The position numbers and the translations under genes are program-made. From Gammaproteobacteria bacterium UBA2675 (GTDB taxonomy: Bacteria; Pseudomonadota; Gammaproteobacteria; Pseudomonadales; Pseudohongiellaceae), in the NCBI GenBank assembly GCA_002354805.1, contig DEMH01000009.1:992001-1056000 (forward strand): DNA of 64,000 bases, read 5' to 3'. The notes under the pieces were generated by a model that was not told the origin of the DNA, searched no databases, and was given only the letters and a program-made list of their open reading frames with translations. Numbering within the stretch: the stretch's first letter is position 1; each line of letters begins with the position of its first letter. This document shows, piece by piece, positions 60,544 through 64,000 of this stretch.

Positions 60544-60786
60544 TGGTGCGCTATAGTGTTGATATATATAAAAATAAAAATTTGTATAGCTATGGCGACC
60601 AGGCATGATGCTTTCAACAGCACAATGATGAGCGCATTAGCCGTGCAAGCCCTGAGTCGTTTTGGTTCTGAATTCGTGTATTTGCACCAAAAACGGGCGG
60701 CTCTCTACTGAGTTTTAATGTCGCCCCGCGATCCGCTACTATCACAGGACACAACGCTATTTGAGTTTCTACGCCAAAGGTTCCGG

Positions 60787-61185
60787 ATGATCAGATTTAA
60801 CGAGCAGGAGGTCGAGCTGTCCGCGGTGCGGGCTCAGGGGGCAGGCGGGCAGAACGTCAACAAGGTCTCTTCGGCCATTCATTTACGCTTTGATATTCCT
60901 GCATCAAGCCTGCCGGCACACATCAAGTCTGCGCTGCTTGAGTTGAAGGACCGGCGCATCAGTCGCGAGGGCGTGTTGATCATCAAAGCACAGCGCTTTC
61001 GCACGCAGGAAAAAAACCGGGAGGATGCACTGCTGCGCCTGCAGACCCTGGTAGACAAGGCAGCCCAGCCGGCAGCGCCCAGGGTTCCGACCCGAATACC
61101 CAAAGGCCAGAAGCGCAAACGACTGGATACTAAACGACGCGTGGCTGCAGTAAAATCCCTTCGCAACAAACCACCCGTTGACTGA
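60787..61185 (+). CDS. arfB: Alternative ribosome-rescue factor B (peptidyl-tRNA hydrolase)
   Basis: A 132-residue protein from ATG 60787; the open frame continues 23 codons upstream but family N-termini begin here. The catalytic GGQ motif is in VRAQGAGGQNVNKVSSAIHLRFD (in parts), and the basic C-terminal tail (KGQKRKRLDTKRRVAAVKSLR) enters the mRNA channel. ArfB (YaeJ) releases stalled peptides on ribosomes lacking a stop codon. E. coli ArfB has 140 residues. The next gene starts 27 bases later. Confidence 0.93.
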   Translation: MIRFNEQEVELSAVRAQGAGGQNVNKVSSAIHLRFDIPASSLPAHIKSALLELKDRRISREGVLIIKAQRFRTQEKNREDALLRLQTLVDKAAQPAAPRVPTRIPKGQKRKRLDTKRRVAAVKSLRNKPPVD

Positions 61186-61212
61186 CAGCACCCTACCGGT
61201 GCGGGAGAGCCC

Positions 61213-61644
61213 ATGCTGACACCCTTTCATCTGGCAATACAGGTGCGAGACCTTGACGAGGCACGTGAATTTTATGGCAATCGTCTCGGCCTGCCGCAGG
61301 GCCGCAGCTCCGATCAATGGATTGATTACAACCTGTTTGGCCATCAGCTTGTTGTGCACCTCAATCCGCGGATTGGCCGTGATGGTCAGGTAAACCAGAT
61401 CAACAATCACGTGGACGGGCACGGGGTACCAGTGCCGCATTTCGGCGTGGTCCTGACCCTGCCTGACTGGGAGGCGCTGGCTGCCAAGCTTCGCGCGCTG
61501 GACACGCAGTTCATTATTGAACCCTATGTCCGATTCAAGGGACAGCCTGGCGAGCAGGCAACTCTGTTCTTCCTGGATCCGTCCGGTAATGCACTTGAGT
61601 TCAAGGCGTTTGCGGATATCGAAACACAGCTGTTCGCCGTGTAA
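61213..61644 (+). CDS. VOC-family (glyoxalase/bleomycin-resistance fold) protein
   Basis: A 143-residue protein with two beta-alpha-beta-beta-beta modules: FHLAIQVRDLDEAREFYGNRLGLPQGRSS at the N-terminus and FFLDPSGNALEFKAF near the end. Candidate metal ligands are His5, His near GVPVPHFGVV, and Glu in ALEFKAF. GGGAGAG lies upstream of the ATG. Typical of dioxygenase-like or glyoxalase-like VOC enzymes; substrate unknown. Probably co-transcribed with arfB. Confidence 0.88.
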   Translation: MLTPFHLAIQVRDLDEAREFYGNRLGLPQGRSSDQWIDYNLFGHQLVVHLNPRIGRDGQVNQINNHVDGHGVPVPHFGVVLTLPDWEALAAKLRALDTQFIIEPYVRFKGQPGEQATLFFLDPSGNALEFKAFADIETQLFAV

Positions 61645-61747
61645 ATGTGCAGGAATTCAGGAATATTTGTGACATCGTTACCTGCGGTATTGATTATCGG
61701 CTGAGCATCGGCCTTAATGTCCGGTCGAAAATCTGTGGAGCAAGGCG

Positions 61748-63145
61748 TTGATCAGACCCGGTGTAACGGCAAAACTTTTTTTGGGCCTGTTTGCCACCAG
61801 CGTCGTAGTGGCGCTGGCCATGGCTATTGCCATGCAGGCCAGTTTTGCCCGCGGCTTTATCGGTTATCTCAGCCAGCAGGAAGCGCAGCGTGTGGAACGA
61901 TTGATTCCTGTGCTGGCGCAGGCTTATGAAGAAAATGGCGGCTGGGACTTCCTGCGGGGTCGCCAGCGTGGCACCTGGTTCAATTTGATGCGTGCCATGG
62001 ATCTGGGGCCGACTGGTGTTGACGAGTCTGATGGTCCAACGGATGAGACCTTGCTGGGGCTCAATATTCGCATCAGCCTGCTCGACGCTGACCTGAGCTA
62101 TCTGGCCGGCGCTCGTCTGGATACGGTTGACAGGGAAAACCTCCGCGAAGTTACTGTTAATGGTGAGTTAGTGGGGCATGTGGCGCTTTTGCCGTTTACG
62201 CAGGTCAGCTCGGCCGCTGCCAAGGCCTTTGAGGCGCAGCAGCGTCAGGCAACCTGGGTGATCAGTGGGCTGTCCCTGTTGCTGGCGGCAGTTGTCGCCA
62301 TCGTGCTGGCGCGATTGTTGATGCAGCCGGTAAGGCTGATTGCCAGCGGCACGCGGCGTCTGGCAGTGGGAGATTACGAACACCGCATCCACTTGAATTC
62401 CCGTGATGAGCTTGGGCGGCTGGCTGACGATTTTAATCTGCTGGCGCTGTCGCTGAAAAAGAACGAGCAGCTGCGCAAGAATTTTATGGCAGACGTCTCG
62501 CATGAATTGCGCACGCCACTGTCGATTCTCAAAGGCGAGCTGGAAGCTCTGGAGGATGGCGTCCGCAAGCTGGACAATCACAGCATCAAATCCCTGCAGA
62601 CAGAAGTGCTGGCGCTGAGTCAGCTGGTGGACGATCTCTACGACCTCTCGCTGGCTGACCTGGGTGCTTTGAGTTATCGCAAGGAGCTCCAGGACCTGCG
62701 TGATGTGCTCTCAGATGCCATGCAGCAGTATCGGCCCCGCCTTGCAGCGCAGAAGATTGATGTCCAATACGACATGGCAGAAGAGCCGCTGATGATTCTG
62801 GCTGATGGTGGCCGCTTGAGACAGCTGTTCAATAACCTGTTGGAGAATGTGCTCAAATACACGGATGCGGGCGGGGTACTCAGGCTTGAGGCAGCTCAAC
62901 AGGTCGACGAGCTTGTTATTGTCATCCAGGACTCTCCCCCTGGTGTACCGGCGCCACTTCTGAATTCCCTGTTTGACCGTCTGTTCCGCGTGGAGACGTC
63001 GCGCAACCGTGCCCGCGGCGGGGCAGGTCTGGGGCTGGCGATCTGCAAAAAAATCGTCGAGGGGCATGACGGGACAATACAGGCAGGTCACTCCGAGCTG
63101 GGTGGTTTATGTCTGACCATTCGCTTCCCGGTCAATCGAAGCTGA
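61748..63145 (+). CDS. BaeS-like sensor histidine kinase
   Basis: A 465-residue inner-membrane kinase starting at TTG 61748 (GGAG upstream). Helix one at residues 7-30, a periplasmic domain of about 135 residues, helix two at 170-190 (VISGLSLLLAAVVAIVLARL), HAMP (to about 240), HisKA with His252 (DVSHELRTPLSILKGELEALEDG, in parts) and HATPase motifs (NNLLENVLKYTD, RARGGAGLGLAICKKIVEGH). It resembles BaeS, which senses envelope stress and toxic compounds. The response regulator gene follows after 29 bases. Confidence 0.9.
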   Translation: MIRPGVTAKLFLGLFATSVVVALAMAIAMQASFARGFIGYLSQQEAQRVERLIPVLAQAYEENGGWDFLRGRQRGTWFNLMRAMDLGPTGVDESDGPTDETLLGLNIRISLLDADLSYLAGARLDTVDRENLREVTVNGELVGHVALLPFTQVSSAAAKAFEAQQRQATWVISGLSLLLAAVVAIVLARLLMQPVRLIASGTRRLAVGDYEHRIHLNSRDELGRLADDFNLLALSLKKNEQLRKNFMADVSHELRTPLSILKGELEALEDGVRKLDNHSIKSLQTEVLALSQLVDDLYDLSLADLGALSYRKELQDLRDVLSDAMQQYRPRLAAQKIDVQYDMAEEPLMILADGGRLRQLFNNLLENVLKYTDAGGVLRLEAAQQVDELVIVIQDSPPGVPAPLLNSLFDRLFRVETSRNRARGGAGLGLAICKKIVEGHDGTIQAGHSELGGLCLTIRFPVNRS

Positions 63146-63174
63146 ACTACAACTGTCTATGACTGAGCCAGGTT

Positions 63175-63903
63175 ATGACTGAGCAAAGCAACGCATCTGA
63201 TAATGCCTCTTCTATGGCGTCGACCGCGGAGTCGCCATTGATACTGATCGTTGAAGACGAGCCCAGGCTCAGCAGTCTGATGAAGGACTATCTGGAAGCC
63301 TCGGGATACAGGACCCGCATCGTCGATCAAGGCAATGAGGTGTTGACGGTCGTACGACAACAGCCACCTGCGCTGATCGTGCTCGATTTGATGCTGCCCG
63401 GACGTGATGGCCTGGATGTCTGCCGGGAGCTGCGAACCTTCAGTGATGTTCCGGTAATCATGGTGACGGCGCGTGTTGAGGAAATCGACAGACTGCTGGG
63501 GCTGGAACTTGGGGCAGATGACTATTTATGCAAACCCTTCAGCCCACGAGAACTGGTGTCACGCGTCAAGGCCATCCTGCGTCGGGTAGGTCGCCAGGAA
63601 CCGGCGAACAGTAGCAAGGAAGGCCTGATTATCGATGAAGAGGCCTATACGGTGTCGCTGAACGGCAAGTCGCTGGCAGTGACGCCCGTTGAGATGAGGC
63701 TGCTCAAAACCATGGTCGCTGTGCCCGGTCGGGTGTTTTCCCGCGACCAGTTACTTGATCATGCCTATGTGGATCATCGCGTAGTGACCGACCGTGCCGT
63801 TGACAGTCATATCCGCAATCTGCGCCGGAAGCTGGAGCAGGCCTACCCCGACAAGGATCTGATTCATTCGGTATATGGCGTCGGCTACAAATACGAACCC
63901 TGA
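63175..63903 (+). CDS. BaeR-like OmpR-family response regulator
   Basis: A 242-residue response regulator: about 20 variable residues, a receiver domain with LILIVEDEPRL and phospho-acceptor Asp71 (IVLDLMLPGRDG), KPFSPRELVSRVKAILRR, and an OmpR winged helix (LAVTPVEMRLLKTM, FSRDQLLDHAY, VDSHIRNLRRKLE, YGVGYKYEP). Partner of the upstream kinase. No efflux pump genes are adjacent, in contrast to the E. coli bae locus. A long perfect hairpin follows the stop. Confidence 0.93.
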   Translation: MTEQSNASDNASSMASTAESPLILIVEDEPRLSSLMKDYLEASGYRTRIVDQGNEVLTVVRQQPPALIVLDLMLPGRDGLDVCRELRTFSDVPVIMVTARVEEIDRLLGLELGADDYLCKPFSPRELVSRVKAILRRVGRQEPANSSKEGLIIDEEAYTVSLNGKSLAVTPVEMRLLKTMVAVPGRVFSRDQLLDHAYVDHRVVTDRAVDSHIRNLRRKLEQAYPDKDLIHSVYGVGYKYEP

Positions 63904-63906
63904 AAT

Positions 63907-63947
63907 AAAATCAGGCCCACGGAAAATATTCCTGTGGGCCTGATTTT
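63907..63947. terminator. Bidirectional intrinsic terminator after the response regulator gene
   Basis: AAAATCAGGCCCAC (63907-63920) and GTGGGCCTGATTTT (63934-63947) are perfectly complementary over 14 bp, with A and T at the outer ends giving a U-run on both strands. It serves the plus-strand two-component operon and the minus-strand gene entering from the right. Confidence 0.93.
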
Positions 63948-63976
63948 GAATGTTGGCCTCAGCTTCCGGTCCTGTC

Positions 63977-64000
63977 TCAGAAGACTTCGAACAAACCTGC
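63977..64000 (-). CDS. 3' end of a minus-strand gene cut by the window edge
   Basis: Seven codons and a TGA stop are visible on the minus strand, encoding ...AGLFEVF. A terminal phenylalanine is typical of outer membrane beta-barrel proteins, but seven residues do not allow a family call. The bidirectional terminator placed 30 bases downstream supports a real gene end here. Confidence 0.4.
   Translation of the reverse strand, partial: AGLFEVF

Larger units (their letters stand above)
60353..60786. other. Gene-free region holding a candidate small RNA and the nuclease promoter
   Basis: 434 bases without a supported protein gene. Two short plus-strand frames (60411-60608, 60517-60711) run through hairpins and AT-rich sequence and lack family features. 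The region contains three strong hairpins, a nine-base A-run (a T-run on the minus strand) and an AT-rich stretch at 60560-60595 that fits a promoter. Confidence 0.7.

Noticed and set aside
60411..60711. Two plus-strand open frames of 64-65 codons in the 60.4-60.7 kb gap
   Set aside because: They cross strong hairpins and have no family features; the RNA structure explains the conservation-like signal better.
1..64000. CRISPR arrays, tRNA/rRNA genes, prophage, transposases, toxin-antitoxin pairs
   Set aside because: No direct-repeat arrays, cloverleaf-like sequences, integrase or transposase motifs, or typical two-gene toxin modules were found on either strand.

Overview
The window reads as one contiguous stretch of a free-living, Gram-negative, aerobic gammaproteobacterium, probably marine. 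This is inferred from the protein families (split pntAa/pntAb/pntB, TonB-dependent receptor, MipA/OmpV, Hsp33, BaeSR-type pair, mau cluster) and from moderate GC; no rRNA or marker gene fixes the taxon. No phage, insertion sequence, CRISPR array, tRNA or rRNA was seen. Almost all the sequence is coding; the two longest gene-free stretches (12614-13114 and 60353-60786) both carry regulatory signals.

Layout. 1-5.9 kb: end of an EamA transporter, a Tat-lipoprotein/GMC oxidoreductase pair, a membrane-anchored small heat shock protein, a lipoprotein and a secreted trypsin. 6.0-8.9 kb: proton-translocating transhydrogenase operon on the minus strand. 9.1-11.5 kb: two adjacent acyl-CoA dehydrogenases. 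11.5-12.6 kb: a Fur-box-bearing divergent region with a membrane zinc peptidase.

13.0-43.9 kb is the centrepiece, an apparent organic-nitrogen scavenging island: a TonB-dependent receptor behind a strong sigma-54 promoter match; three paralogous ureohydrolase-family proteins that all carry export signals (the middle one a lipoprotein that has lost three of six metal ligands); a periplasmic PpiC-type foldase and a HupE/UreJ metal permease; the urea ABC transporter urtABCDE; urease and its accessory genes ureDABCEFG; a small His-containing membrane protein; a LuxR-type response regulator and a giant hybrid kinase whose input domain is an NCS1-type (purine/cytosine/allantoin permease-like) transporter; and, divergent from the kinase, a methylamine dehydrogenase cluster mauBEDA-cytochrome-mauG. 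The simplest model is uptake of a guanidino compound across the outer membrane, hydrolysis in the periplasm to urea plus an amine, urea import by Urt, and urease in the cytoplasm, with methylamine as a second ammonia source.

43.9-64 kb: a serine hydrolase, an SDR, a fused trpE(G) gene preceded by a recognisable Trp-Trp leader peptide and attenuator-like structures, a second HupE/UreJ protein with an extra periplasmic domain, Hsp33, a branched-chain amino acid degradation operon (leucine dehydrogenase family, E1 alpha, E1 beta, E2), threonine aldolase, an FAD oxidoreductase, a HEAT-like/DNA-alkylation-repair-like protein, MipA, S1/P1 nuclease, a candidate three-hairpin small RNA with UCCCC loops, ArfB, a VOC protein and a BaeSR-like two-component system. 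The last 24 bases hold the end of another minus-strand gene.
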